Shown in pieces: positions 22,005 through 31,788 of a stretch of 64,000 nucleotides of DNA. Source of the DNA: Oscillospiraceae bacterium (GTDB lineage: Bacteria; Bacillota; Clostridia; Oscillospirales; Oscillospiraceae); NCBI GenBank assembly GCA_015067765.1, contig SVLV01000002.1:62001-126000 (forward strand), read 5' to 3'. The stretch's first letter is position 1. Each line of letters opens with the position of its first letter. The notes below the pieces were generated by a model, which saw only the letters and a list, made by a program, of their open reading frames with translations, searched no databases and was not told the origin of the DNA. Position numbers and translations under genes: made by a program.

Positions 22005-22439
22005 TTATTTGCTGAGATACTCTTTCAGGTAGAGGATCGCCTGACGATAGCCCTCAAGACCGAGTCCCATATAGGTCTTGATGCAGGCCATCCCGGCATA
22101 GGAAATCTGGCGGAATGCCTCACGGGCCTTCACATCGGAGATATGAACTTCCACAGCGGGCAGAGCCACGGCCTTCAATGCATCCAGAATGGCGATGCTG
22201 GTGTGGGTATAAGCAGCGGGATTGATCACGATGCCGTCCACACAGCCGTAAGCAGCCTGGATCCGGTCCACGATGACCCCCTCGTGGTTGGACTGAAACA
22301 ACTCCACCTCGATCCCCTCAGCCTGACAGGTTTCCCGTACCAGCTTCTGCAGAGTCTCGTAGTTTTCGTGGCCATAGATGGCGGGCTCACGCAGGCCCAG
22401 CATATTGATGTTGGGGCCATTGATGACAAGCAGTTTCAT
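22005..22439 (-). CDS. aroQ: 3-dehydroquinate dehydratase, type II
   Basis: MKLLVINGPNINMLGLREPAIYG; INPAAYTHTS; VEVHISD. Confidence 0.95.
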   Translation of the reverse strand: MKLLVINGPNINMLGLREPAIYGHENYETLQKLVRETCQAEGIEVELFQSNHEGVIVDRIQAAYGCVDGIVINPAAYTHTSIAILDALKAVALPAVEVHISDVKAREAFRQISYAGMACIKTYMGLGLEGYRQAILYLKEYLSK

Positions 22440-23659
22440 TTCAGCACCTCCAGAATCTGTTGGATCGTGTTCTCCAACTTGCCGTTGTTGTCCACGATGT
22501 AGTCAGCAAACCGGGCATAGTGGGGCGCGCGAATGGCGGCCATTTGATCCAGATCACTGCCTTGAGACAGGGGACGACCCTTACGGGCCAATTTCTTTGT
22601 GTCACATTTGATTTGGATGATGACGCCGTTTTGATGGAGCAGGGGATAATTTTCCTCCCGCATCACGCAGCCACCGCCGGTGGAAAGAATGGCGCCGGAC
22701 CCTTTGCCCAACTGAGCCAGAGCTTTGGTTTCCCACTGACGGAAAGCCTCTTCCCCCTGTGTGCGAAAGATCTCCGGAATGGACATGCCGGCCTGCTCCT
22801 CAACCCACGCATCCGAGTCAAAGACCGGGCGGTTGAGCACCTCTGCCAATTTGCGGGCAACCGTGCTCTTGCCACTGCCGGGCATTCCCACCAGAACGAT
22901 GTTTTCCATCTGGCGGCGCAGCATTCGTTCGATCCTTTGAATCTCAGTGGGAGGGATCATGCGGCCGGTAAACTGTTCGCTGCTTCCGGCGGCCTGCGCC
23001 ACCAGCATATACAGACCGCTGCAGCAGGGAATCTTCAGGGCTTCTGCCTCCAGGATCAGCGCAGTGCGGGCAGGGTTATAGACCACATCCAAAACACCTT
23101 CGCAGTGGGGGAAGAGGGAGAGGGAGAGGGGGGCAACTCCGGTATTGGGATACATTCCCACCGGTGTGGCATTGACGATGATCTGTGCATCGGCATGGCG
23201 ATCCAGATAGTCATAGTTGTCCGGGCCGCTGCGGGAGATCATCACCACGGCAGATGCCCCCATCTGCTGCAAACAGGTTCGGACCGTCAGAGCGGCACCA
23301 CCGGTACCAAGCACCAGTGCCTTTTTCCCGGAGATCGCAATGCCGCTTTGCTGCACCATGGCAGTGAAGCCCATGGCATCGGTGTTGTCTCCATAGAGAG
23401 TACCATCCGATCGGCGAACGATGGTATTGACGCTGCCCATCCGTTGAGCCGTGGGAGACAGCTCCTTGCAGTAAGGGATAACCGCCTTTTTGTAGGGAAT
23501 CGTTACATTCAGACCATCGAAGCTTTGGGAGGTAAGAAACGAACCCAGTTCGTCAGGGGACTTCTCATAGAGCAGGTATTCATAGTTGCCCAACTCATGA
23601 TGGATGCGGGGGGAATAGCTATGTCCCAGCTTTTCACCCAAGAGACCGCAGCGCAGCAT
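22436..23659 (-). CDS. Fused shikimate dehydrogenase - shikimate kinase
   Basis: N-term GLLGEKLGHSYSPRIH...NVTIPYK...NTDAMGF; C-term ENIVLVGMPGSGKSTVARKLAE...STGGGCV. Confidence 0.93.
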   Translation of the reverse strand: MLRCGLLGEKLGHSYSPRIHHELGNYEYLLYEKSPDELGSFLTSQSFDGLNVTIPYKKAVIPYCKELSPTAQRMGSVNTIVRRSDGTLYGDNTDAMGFTAMVQQSGIAISGKKALVLGTGGAALTVRTCLQQMGASAVVMISRSGPDNYDYLDRHADAQIIVNATPVGMYPNTGVAPLSLSLFPHCEGVLDVVYNPARTALILEAEALKIPCCSGLYMLVAQAAGSSEQFTGRMIPPTEIQRIERMLRRQMENIVLVGMPGSGKSTVARKLAEVLNRPVFDSDAWVEEQAGMSIPEIFRTQGEEAFRQWETKALAQLGKGSGAILSTGGGCVMREENYPLLHQNGVIIQIKCDTKKLARKGRPLSQGSDLDQMAAIRAPHYARFADYIVDNNGKLENTIQQILEVLK

Positions 23660-24801
23660 CAGATCACCTCACTGTAACTGCCGAGATAGGAGAATTCTTC
23701 GGACAACTCAGGAAGTTCACCCATCAGCTGAATGAACTGAGGGGAGTAGACAGAGGTATCCAGATCGAAATAGAACATAAACTCAAAGTTCCGCTCCGGA
23801 ATGGGCCGGCTCTCCAACTTGTTGAGGTTGATGCCCAGAGCATAGAACCGGGAGAGCACCTTATACAGGGAGCCGGGACGGTGGGGGACGATCATCATCA
23901 GGCTGGTGCAGTTGGCGCCGGGATAGATCTCCAGGTCCTTGGAGATGCAGATGAAGCGGGTGAAGTTATTACCCTGATCCTGCACCGAGGAGGCAAGGCA
24001 CTTCAGACCATAGAGTTCAATACAGGAGCGGGAGGACAGGGCGGCCACATCCTTGCGGTCAGACTCGGCCACCATCTGTGCAGCCATGGCCGTATTTTCG
24101 CAGCAGGTGACCTTCACATTGGGCATACTGCGCAGGAATTCCGTGCACTGGCTGATGGCCTGCTCATGAGAATAGATCTCGCGGATCTGAGACAGTTCCG
24201 TTCCGGGCTTAGCCAGCAGGTTGTGGTCGATCTTGATACGAACACTGCGGACAATGCGGAAGTTGTGCTTGCGCATCAGGTCATACACCATATTCACAGA
24301 GCCGGCGGTGCTGTTTTCCAGCGGGATCAGACCATAACGGCACAGGCCCTTTTCCACGGCACTGAACACGGCATCAAAGGAGGAGAAGTACAGGAGATTG
24401 GGCATCCGGAACAGCTTGTCGCAGGCAATCTGAGAGTAAGCACCTTCCACACCCTGGCAGGCCACCGTAGCCTCCACAGGGAACAGGGGAGGCGTATGGG
24501 CAATGGCCTCCTCGATCTGCTGGGCAATTGCAGTGCGGCCGCCCAAAACGCGGTGCTGGTTACTGCGGCTCAGTTCAAACAGCAGTGAGTAGAGGGAAAC
24601 GGCATATTCCTTGTAGGCATCAGGGGTCATCGTATAGATGGATTGGAGCTTTTCCCGTTCCCGGATAACATCCATCACGGGCAGCTGATTTTTCCGCTTA
24701 TACTCGGCAATTTGAACGGCGGTATCCATGCGCTGGGCGAACAGCCTGACCAGCTCCTGATCGATGGAATCCATCTGCAGTCTCAATTCTTTCAGATCCA
24801 T
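23659..24801 (-). CDS. pheA: Bifunctional chorismate mutase / prephenate dehydratase (P-protein) with ACT domain
   Basis: N-term MDLKELRLQMDSIDQELVRLFAQRM; VACQGVEGAYSQIA; C-term HRPGSLYKVLSRFYALGINLNKLESRP. Confidence 0.94.
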   Translation of the reverse strand: MDLKELRLQMDSIDQELVRLFAQRMDTAVQIAEYKRKNQLPVMDVIREREKLQSIYTMTPDAYKEYAVSLYSLLFELSRSNQHRVLGGRTAIAQQIEEAIAHTPPLFPVEATVACQGVEGAYSQIACDKLFRMPNLLYFSSFDAVFSAVEKGLCRYGLIPLENSTAGSVNMVYDLMRKHNFRIVRSVRIKIDHNLLAKPGTELSQIREIYSHEQAISQCTEFLRSMPNVKVTCCENTAMAAQMVAESDRKDVAALSSRSCIELYGLKCLASSVQDQGNNFTRFICISKDLEIYPGANCTSLMMIVPHRPGSLYKVLSRFYALGINLNKLESRPIPERNFEFMFYFDLDTSVYSPQFIQLMGELPELSEEFSYLGSYSEVI

Positions 24802-24810
24802 ATGTTAACC

Positions 24811-25872
24811 TCAACCTTTCATATTTTCCAGGATAGCGTCATACAGGGCAATGGCGGCAGCAGCCTCCATACAGGGGACCGCCCGCGGCACAATACAGGG
24901 ATCATGCCGACCGCCGATGGTAAGGGTGGTGGGTGTCATAGTAGACAGATCCACCGTGTTTTGCTCCTTCGAAATGGAGGGTGTGGGCTTGATAGCGGTA
25001 CGGAATACAATGGGCATGCCATTGCTGATACCGCCCAGAATACCGCCGCAGTGGTTGGTGACGGTGGCTACCTGCCCGTCCTGCAGATAGAAGGCATCAT
25101 TGCTTTCGCTGCCACGCATCTGCGCTACCGCAAAGCCTGCACCGAACTCAATGCCCTTAACGGCGGGGATCCCGAATACAATGGATGCGATTCGATTCTC
25201 CATACCGTCAAACATAGGATCACCCAGGCCGAGAGGGGGATTGCACACCATGCACTCAATTACGCCGCCCAAAGAGTCGTTCTGACTTTTGGCCTCGGCG
25301 ATGGCCAGACGCATCTGTTCACCAATGGCATCATCTACTACAGGGAACTCCTTTTCAGCAGTGGAGGCCAGCAGAGGAGCGTTATCGCAAATTCCGCCGA
25401 TGGAAACGATGCGGGAGAGAATGGTAACACCCATCTGCTCCAACAACTGCACGCAGATGCCTCCGGCGATGCAAAGGGGGGCTGTGAGTCGCCCGGAAAA
25501 TTGACCGCCGCCGGCCGCATCGAATGCGTCACCGTATTTAACACGGGCGGTATAGTCCGCATGTCCGGGCCGGGGAGTATTGCGAAGAGATTCGTAATCC
25601 TGAGACCGTGTGTTGGTGTTGCGGATGATCGCAGTGATGGGTGCACCGCAGGTTACATTTCCAACAAGACCGGAGAGGAATTCCGGGAGATCGGCTTCCT
25701 TGCGGGGGGTAGAATAGGTATTTCGGCCGGGTGCGCGACGCTGAAGAAACTGCTGCAGCTTCTCCATATCAATGGCAAAACCGGCGGGGATTCCCTCCAG
25801 TGTCATGCCGATGGCGGGGGAGTGGGATTGGCCGAAAATCGTCAGCTTCAAACAGTTGCCGTAGTGATTCAT
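24811..25872 (-). CDS. aroC: Chorismate synthase
   Basis: LKLTIFGQSHSPAIGMTLEGIPAG; RPGHADYTARVKYGD. Confidence 0.95.
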   Translation of the reverse strand: MNHYGNCLKLTIFGQSHSPAIGMTLEGIPAGFAIDMEKLQQFLQRRAPGRNTYSTPRKEADLPEFLSGLVGNVTCGAPITAIIRNTNTRSQDYESLRNTPRPGHADYTARVKYGDAFDAAGGGQFSGRLTAPLCIAGGICVQLLEQMGVTILSRIVSIGGICDNAPLLASTAEKEFPVVDDAIGEQMRLAIAEAKSQNDSLGGVIECMVCNPPLGLGDPMFDGMENRIASIVFGIPAVKGIEFGAGFAVAQMRGSESNDAFYLQDGQVATVTNHCGGILGGISNGMPIVFRTAIKPTPSISKEQNTVDLSTMTPTTLTIGGRHDPCIVPRAVPCMEAAAAIALYDAILENMKG

Positions 25873-27128
25873 AGGCTGTCTTCTCCTTTCAGACCCTCAA
25901 GATCTTCCCAGAAACGGGGGTAGGATTTTTCGGTGCATTGACTGTCTTCAATGACAACCGGCTCCCGGCACAATCCTGCTGCAACGGCAGCAGACATAGC
26001 AATGCGATGATCATTCCAGGAGGATACGGTGCCGCCCTGCAGATAAGGCTTGCCGTGGATGATCAGAGCGTCCGCCAATTCGTGGATCTCTGCACCAAGG
26101 GTGGTCAGCATTTGCGTGGTACTGGCCAAGCGGTCCGACTCCTTCAGCCGAAGTCGGCCGGCATTTTGGATATAGGTAGTTCCGTCCGCGCCGGCAGCTA
26201 CCACCGACAGGACAGGGATCAGATCAGGAATGGGAGCGGCATCGATCTCAATGCCGTGGAGTGCCCCATGTTTGACGGTGACACCGTCCTCATTCTCAAT
26301 CACCTGGGCGCCAAAGCGCTGCAGAATTTCAAGAATCTGTCGATCTCCCTGAGCCGAATGGGGGGACAAGCCCTTAACAGTAATGCCTTCCCGGGACAGG
26401 GCGCCGCTGCAGAGAAAAAATGCAGCATTGGAATAATCCCCTTCCACCGGGCAGTTTCGCGGCAGCTGATAGCTTTGATTGCCGGGAATGTGATAGGTGT
26501 TCTCTGATTTCTCGAATCGGATCCCGGCCATACGCAGTGCATCTTCGGTCATCGTAATGTATGCCTGAGATTCTACCGTGCCGGTTACCGTCAGACGACT
26601 GTCGCCATTCAAAAGCGGCAGCGCCAACAGAAGTCCGGAGATATACTGGGAGGAAATGTTGCCGGGAATGGAGAAATCACCGGCACACAATGTTCCGCCT
26701 GCGTGAAGCAGGTCGGCCTCCTGACGGATATGCATGCCGTGAAGACACAGCAATTCATCCAAAGGGGCAAGAGGGCGCTGGGGGAGGCGACCCTCCATGT
26801 GGAAAGTGACCTCACGGTTCAAAGCACCGATCACCGGCAGCAGAAAACGGAGGGTAGAGCCGCTTTCCCCACAGAAAAGCTGGCAGAGGCTATCCTTATT
26901 GGCGATGGGAGTAACCTCCAAAATACCGGAGGAAGATTCGCGGATGGAAGCGCCCAGTCCATTAAGACATTCCATAGTAGCGGTAATGTCCCGGGACAGC
27001 CCGTCGCAGGGGATGGTGACAGGGGTATGGCCCAGCGCAGCGCAGATCAGCAGGCGGTGTGCCTGGGATTTGGAGGCCGGGATTCTGATCAGCCCGGTGC
27101 GTGTGCCGGGCAGTACGGTTCTTGTCAT
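25869..27128 (-). CDS. aroA: 3-phosphoshikimate 1-carboxyvinyltransferase (EPSP synthase)
   Basis: IRIPASKSQAHRLLICAAL; GESGSTLRFLLPV; start at ATG 27128 overlaps aroB stop (ATGA); track start 27191. Confidence 0.94.
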   Translation of the reverse strand: MTRTVLPGTRTGLIRIPASKSQAHRLLICAALGHTPVTIPCDGLSRDITATMECLNGLGASIRESSSGILEVTPIANKDSLCQLFCGESGSTLRFLLPVIGALNREVTFHMEGRLPQRPLAPLDELLCLHGMHIRQEADLLHAGGTLCAGDFSIPGNISSQYISGLLLALPLLNGDSRLTVTGTVESQAYITMTEDALRMAGIRFEKSENTYHIPGNQSYQLPRNCPVEGDYSNAAFFLCSGALSREGITVKGLSPHSAQGDRQILEILQRFGAQVIENEDGVTVKHGALHGIEIDAAPIPDLIPVLSVVAAGADGTTYIQNAGRLRLKESDRLASTTQMLTTLGAEIHELADALIIHGKPYLQGGTVSSWNDHRIAMSAAVAAGLCREPVVIEDSQCTEKSYPRFWEDLEGLKGEDSL

Positions 27129-28183
27129 AGCGAGCACCCATCCTTGATCCACTCTGCCAGTTCTGCAGAGGGAACGGGCAGGATATCGCATCGACCGATT
27201 TCGCGGGGAACGATCAGGTGGATGGTTCCGGCAGAAATCTTCTTATCGGACAAACTTGCCTGGAACAGATCATTCAAAGGATACTCCGTGGCAACCGGCA
27301 GGTGATAAGCCTCCAAAAGGGAAATCAGTTGCATGAGAACCTCTTCATCACACAGACCACGCTTTACTGCAGCGCGGGTGATGGCTGCCATGCCAATGGA
27401 AACAGCATATCCGTGGGTCAGAGTAAACTGGCTGCAGCGCTCAATGGCATGGCCGATGGAATGGCCCAAATTCAGAAGCTGGCGATCTCCATGGTCGAAT
27501 TCATCACGGCATACGATATCCCGCTTCATCTCCACGCAGGTGGTGATGACCTCCTCCAACTGTGTTCTTACAGAATGCTCAGACAACTGCTGGAAAAATG
27601 CTGCATTGCCCAACATACCGTATTTGATGACCTCCGCACAACCGCTCCCGAATTCTTCTGCAGGGAGGGTGTGGAGCAGCTGCGGATCACAGATGACCAG
27701 TACAGGCTGGCAGAAGCACCCTACCAGGTTCTTTCCGGCATCCAGATCCACGGCGGTCTTTCCACCAACAGAGGAGTCCACAGCGGCCAGCAGTGTAGTG
27801 GGGATCTGCACAAAGGGGATTCCTCGCAGATAGGTGGCAGCGGCAAAGCCTGCCATGTCGCCGGTGACACCGCCGCCCAGCGCCACCAGAATATCGCCGC
27901 GGCTTACGCGGTGCGTGGCCATGCAATTGAGAATATCGGCATAGGTGGTCAGATTCTTGGAGGATTCTCCTGCAGGGAAGGTGCAGCATACCACCTGAAA
28001 GCCGGCTGCTTCTAATGATTCTACTGTGCGTTTGCCGTAAAGTGAAAATACTTGATCGTCCGCTACAAGAGCAGCGGTACAGGGTTTATGGACCTGTGCG
28101 ATCAGCTGTCCTGTCCGATCCAGGCAACCGGACTCAATATGGACATCATAAGGGTGTGCGGTAGGAACATGTACAGTCGTCAT
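27125..28183 (-). CDS. aroB: 3-dehydroquinate synthase
   Basis: ALGGGVTGDMAGFAAATYLRGIPFVQIPTTLLAAVDSSVGGKTAVD. Confidence 0.96.
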   Translation of the reverse strand: MTTVHVPTAHPYDVHIESGCLDRTGQLIAQVHKPCTAALVADDQVFSLYGKRTVESLEAAGFQVVCCTFPAGESSKNLTTYADILNCMATHRVSRGDILVALGGGVTGDMAGFAAATYLRGIPFVQIPTTLLAAVDSSVGGKTAVDLDAGKNLVGCFCQPVLVICDPQLLHTLPAEEFGSGCAEVIKYGMLGNAAFFQQLSEHSVRTQLEEVITTCVEMKRDIVCRDEFDHGDRQLLNLGHSIGHAIERCSQFTLTHGYAVSIGMAAITRAAVKRGLCDEEVLMQLISLLEAYHLPVATEYPLNDLFQASLSDKKISAGTIHLIVPREIGRCDILPVPSAELAEWIKDGCSL

Positions 28184-29013
28184 CTTCCATCAACCTCTTC
28201 CTTGCGTTTTTTTCCGTCCTCCAGAAGCGTGGTCAGCTGCTCCAGATCGTCCTGAGAAATGGCCTCACGATACTGCTGCAGAGCGGCGATGAAGGTATCC
28301 AACTCCGAGAGCATATAGTCCTTGTTTTCCAAAAATAGCTGAGCCCACATGGGGGAATTGAGCCAGGCCACACGGGTCAGATCCCGGTAACTGCCGGCAG
28401 AGAATCCCTTCCGCTTGCTGGCAGTCGGACTCTTGATGAAAGCATTGGAGACCACATGGGCCATCTGTGAGGTGAATGCAATGATCTCATCATGACTGTC
28501 TGCAGTTGTTACAGAGATCCGGCCAAAGCGGGCAGGGGCCAGCAAGGTCTTTACACGATCCAAAAGGGTGATATCATCGAATGTCGGAGGCACAATGACC
28601 ATTGGAGCACCCTTAAACATGGTGGGCGTGGCATACTTAAAACCGGATTGGTGAATGCCTGCCATGGGATGACCGCCGATATAGGTGAAATGATGTTCCT
28701 GAGCCAACTGAAAGCCCAGAGCACAGATGCTTCGCTTGGTGCCGCAGCAATCGATTACCACAGGTTTTGCTCCAAAGAAGGGGGCCATTTCTTGCAGATA
28801 CCTGCGTGCAGGCTCGGGATTGACGGCAATCAGGATAATATCGCATTCTGCGGCAGTTTCCATCGTCAGTTCCCCGGATACTGTGCCGCTGACCATGGCA
28901 AACTGCAGGATGGAACGGTCCGTATCATGGGCGAGGACCGTGTGTCCTGCTTCACTGTAAGCCTTGGCGAAGGAGCCGCCGATAAGGCCCAGCCCAACGA
29001 TTCCGGCGATCAT
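28180..29013 (-). CDS. tyrA: Prephenate dehydrogenase
   Basis: IAGIVGLGLIGGSFAKAY; GGHPMAGIHQSGF. Confidence 0.92.
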   Translation of the reverse strand: MIAGIVGLGLIGGSFAKAYSEAGHTVLAHDTDRSILQFAMVSGTVSGELTMETAAECDIILIAVNPEPARRYLQEMAPFFGAKPVVIDCCGTKRSICALGFQLAQEHHFTYIGGHPMAGIHQSGFKYATPTMFKGAPMVIVPPTFDDITLLDRVKTLLAPARFGRISVTTADSHDEIIAFTSQMAHVVSNAFIKSPTASKRKGFSAGSYRDLTRVAWLNSPMWAQLFLENKDYMLSELDTFIAALQQYREAISQDDLEQLTTLLEDGKKRKEEVDGR

Positions 29014-30014
29014 GCGTTGATAACCTCGCGAATCTGCCGTACCTTGTGTGCAAGGACCGCGTACTCTTCAGGACGCAGGGACTGGGCACCATCGCACAGG
29101 GCATGCATGGGATCGTTGTGCACCTCAATGATCAGACCGTCTGCACCGCAGGCGGCGCCGGAGAGGGCCATGGGGGGCACCAGACGAGCAATGCCGGTTG
29201 CATGGCTGGGGTCGACGATGATGGGAAGGTGGGTCAGTTCGCGCAGCATGGGAACGGCGGCCAGATCCAGCGTGTTTCTGGTGTAGTCATCAAAAGTACG
29301 GATACCACGCTCACAGAGGATGACCTGCTCATTGCCGCCGGCCATGATGTATTCGGCGCTCATGAGCAATTCCTTCAGAGTGTTGGCCAGACCGCGCTTA
29401 AGCAGAATGGGCTTGCGTAGACGGCCCAGTTCCTTCAGCAGGTCGAAGTTCTGCATATTGCGGGCGCCCACCTGGATGATATCCACATCTTCAAAGAGAG
29501 ACAGGTGCTTTATGCCCATGATCTCGGTAACGATGGGAAGACCGGTCTCCTGACGGGCAATTTTCAGCAGCTCGATGCCGTCGGCCTGCATGCCCTGGAA
29601 ATCATAGGGGGAGGTGCGGGGCTTGAAAGCACCGCCGCGCAGGATATTGGCGCCGGCTTCCTTCACAGATTTCGCAATCGAGACGATCTGCTCCTCGGAT
29701 TCGACAGAGCAGGGGCCAGCGATCATACAGAAATTGCCGGAACCAATTTTTACATCACCGACTTCAACGATGGTATCCTCAGGATGGAACTTGCGGTTGC
29801 AGCACTTGAAAGGCTCGCTGACGCGCTTTACGGAATCAACAATCTCCAGGCTGGCGATCAGGTCGATATCCACATGGCTGGTGTCGCCAATCAGACCGAG
29901 CACCGTTTGAAAGCTACCATCAGAGATGTGAACACCCAGATGGAGAGTCTTCAGCCAGTTGATCAGCTGCTCCTTTTTTTCTTCCTTAACACCATGTTTG
30001 AGAATAACGATCAT
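29010..30014 (-). CDS. aroF: 3-deoxy-7-phosphoheptulonate synthase (DAHP synthase, AroF type)
   Basis: N-terminal ferredoxin-like extension then MIAGPCSVESEEQI, LRGGAFKPRTSPY, PIIVDPSHATG. Confidence 0.95.
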   Translation of the reverse strand: MIVILKHGVKEEKKEQLINWLKTLHLGVHISDGSFQTVLGLIGDTSHVDIDLIASLEIVDSVKRVSEPFKCCNRKFHPEDTIVEVGDVKIGSGNFCMIAGPCSVESEEQIVSIAKSVKEAGANILRGGAFKPRTSPYDFQGMQADGIELLKIARQETGLPIVTEIMGIKHLSLFEDVDIIQVGARNMQNFDLLKELGRLRKPILLKRGLANTLKELLMSAEYIMAGGNEQVILCERGIRTFDDYTRNTLDLAAVPMLRELTHLPIIVDPSHATGIARLVPPMALSGAACGADGLIIEVHNDPMHALCDGAQSLRPEEYAVLAHKVRQIREVINA

Positions 30015-30047
30015 AACAACAGCCTCCTAAGCCTCTGTTCGTATCTG

Positions 30048-30085
30048 TAAAAATAAAATGCGCCACAGGATAACCTGCGGCGCAT
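30048..30085 (-). terminator. Leader terminator of the aromatic operon attenuator
   Basis: Minus strand ATGCGCCGCAGG-TTAT-CCTGTGGCGCAT followed by TTTATTTTT, 44 nt upstream of aroF. Confidence 0.88.
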
Positions 30086-30128
30086 CTGAATGCTTTGATA
30101 AGCCCCTTTAACGCATCACAAATTACCC

Positions 30129-30185
30129 TTACCACGAAAATGCAGTAAAGTAAAAGTAATAGGCGTTAAACAGGAAGTTGGTCAT
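30129..30185 (-). CDS. Attenuator leader peptide MTNFLFNAYYFYFTAFSW
   Basis: 18-codon ORF, 9/18 aromatic residues (5 F, 3 Y, 1 W); RBS CTGGAG 7 nt upstream; consensus promoter upstream, terminator hairpin downstream, then aroF. Confidence 0.88.
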   Translation of the reverse strand: MTNFLFNAYYFYFTAFSW

Positions 30186-30216
30186 ATCAATACTCCAGAG
30201 AAAAATTATTGTAATG

Positions 30217-30245
30217 ATTATATGCAACTTTGTCGGCAAAGTCAA
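30217..30245 (-). promoter_or_regulatory. Sigma-A promoter of the aromatic operon
   Basis: TTGACT-N17-TATAAT on the minus strand. Confidence 0.88.
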
Positions 30246-30363
30246 CAGGGTTCCCGAAAAAATCTCTCCGCATGAAAAACTGTTTGCAGCAAGGATCGGT
30301 TGACAGTTTGAAAAACTTAAGGCATCATAAAGCAAATGGAAGAAAAAACGGGAGAAGATTTCT

Positions 30364-31731
30364 ATGACAGACAGACCGGAAAACAGAAATTTTACAACGG
30401 GGCCGATCCTTGCACCACTGCTGCGATTTGCGTTCCCCGTCCTGCTGGCATTGGTGTTGCAGGCGATGTATGGGGCCGTAGATCTGCTGGTGGTGGGACA
30501 ATTCGGCACATCTGCCGATGTATCAGCCGTCTCCACCGGCTCGCAGCTGATGACGACCGTAACCGGCATGATCGCCAGCTTTTCCATGGGTACAACGATT
30601 TTGTTGGGTCAGCAAATCGGACAGGGGAGAGGGCAGGAAGGCGGAAAGACCATCGGTACCAGCATTCTGTTGTTTTTTCTGGTGGGATGCGCGGTAACCC
30701 TGGGTGTGGTCCTGGGTGCGGAGGTGCTTGCCAATACCCTGCATGCCCCGGCAGCGGCTTTTGAAAAGACCGTCAATTATATCCGCATCTGTGGCGGTGG
30801 TGCATTGATCATCATTTTCTACAACCTGATTGGTTCGGTATTTCGTGGAATCGGCGATTCCCGTACACCGCTGATCACCGTAGCCATTGCCTGTGTGGTC
30901 AATATTGTGGGAGATCTGTTGCTCTGCGCAATATTCAAAATGGGAACGGAGGGCGCGGCGATTGCTACGGTTGCGGCACAGGCTGTCAGTGTGGTGATGT
31001 CGCTGCTGATGATCCGGAAAAAGAGTCTTTCATTCACATTCTCCCGCAAGGATATTCGGTTCCATCGGAAGCTTATGCGGCAAATCATTGTGTTTGGTTT
31101 TCCGGTAGCGCTGCAGGACTTACTGGTGGGCATATCCTTTCTGGTGATCAATGCCATCGTCAACGGTCTGGGACTGATTCCTTCCGCCGGTGTAGGGGTT
31201 GCGGAAAAGGTCTGCATGTTTATCATGCTGGTCCCATCCGCCTTTATGCAGTCGCTCTCCGCCGTTGTGGCCCAGAATTTCGGCGCGCAGAAGTATGACA
31301 GAGCATACAAGACGCTGCGCATTGCCATAACCCTTTCGCTGATTGCCGGTGTGATCATGGGTGTCTTTTCCTTCTTCCGCGGAGATCTGCTGGCTGGCAT
31401 ATTCTCTAAAGACCCCCCAGTGATTGAGGCAGCGGCCGACTACCTGAAAGCCTATGCGATAGATTGTCTGCTGACGGCGTTTTTGTTCTGTTTTGTTGGA
31501 TTCTACAATGGAATTGGCAGGACCAAGTTTGTGATGCTGCAAGGTTTGTGCGGAGCATTTTTGGTGCGTGTACCGGCCTCTTTTCTGCTCAGCAAGATGC
31601 AGCCCGTATCCCTGTTTCGTATCGGACTGGCAACGCCATGCTCTACATTGGTGCAGATCCTGCTTTGCGGCGGATTTCTTCTGTGCATCCGTAAAAGGCT
31701 AAAAGGATCCGGGTTCCAGGAAATTGCATAA
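30364..31731 (+). CDS. MATE family efflux transporter
   Basis: 455 aa polytopic protein; VLLALVLQAMYGAVDLLVVGQFG; NGIGRTKFVMLQGL. Confidence 0.92.
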   Translation: MTDRPENRNFTTGPILAPLLRFAFPVLLALVLQAMYGAVDLLVVGQFGTSADVSAVSTGSQLMTTVTGMIASFSMGTTILLGQQIGQGRGQEGGKTIGTSILLFFLVGCAVTLGVVLGAEVLANTLHAPAAAFEKTVNYIRICGGGALIIIFYNLIGSVFRGIGDSRTPLITVAIACVVNIVGDLLLCAIFKMGTEGAAIATVAAQAVSVVMSLLMIRKKSLSFTFSRKDIRFHRKLMRQIIVFGFPVALQDLLVGISFLVINAIVNGLGLIPSAGVGVAEKVCMFIMLVPSAFMQSLSAVVAQNFGAQKYDRAYKTLRIAITLSLIAGVIMGVFSFFRGDLLAGIFSKDPPVIEAAADYLKAYAIDCLLTAFLFCFVGFYNGIGRTKFVMLQGLCGAFLVRVPASFLLSKMQPVSLFRIGLATPCSTLVQILLCGGFLLCIRKRLKGSGFQEIA

Positions 31732-31733
31732 GG

Positions 31734-31774
31734 AAAGAGCGGTCAACTCCATTGGAGTTGACCGCTCTTTTGTC
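31734..31774 (+). terminator. Convergent (bidirectional) terminator
   Basis: AAAGAGCGGTCAACTCC-ATT-GGAGTTGACCGCTCTTT between MATE gene and GH2 gene. Confidence 0.88.
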
Positions 31775-31788
31775 ACAGGGAAAAGAAC

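Noticed and set aside
30129-30587. 152-aa minus strand ORF overlapping the MATE gene start and aromatic leader
   Set aside because: Only the last 18 codons have an RBS downstream of the mapped promoter; the upstream part is antisense to MATE and lies before the promoter
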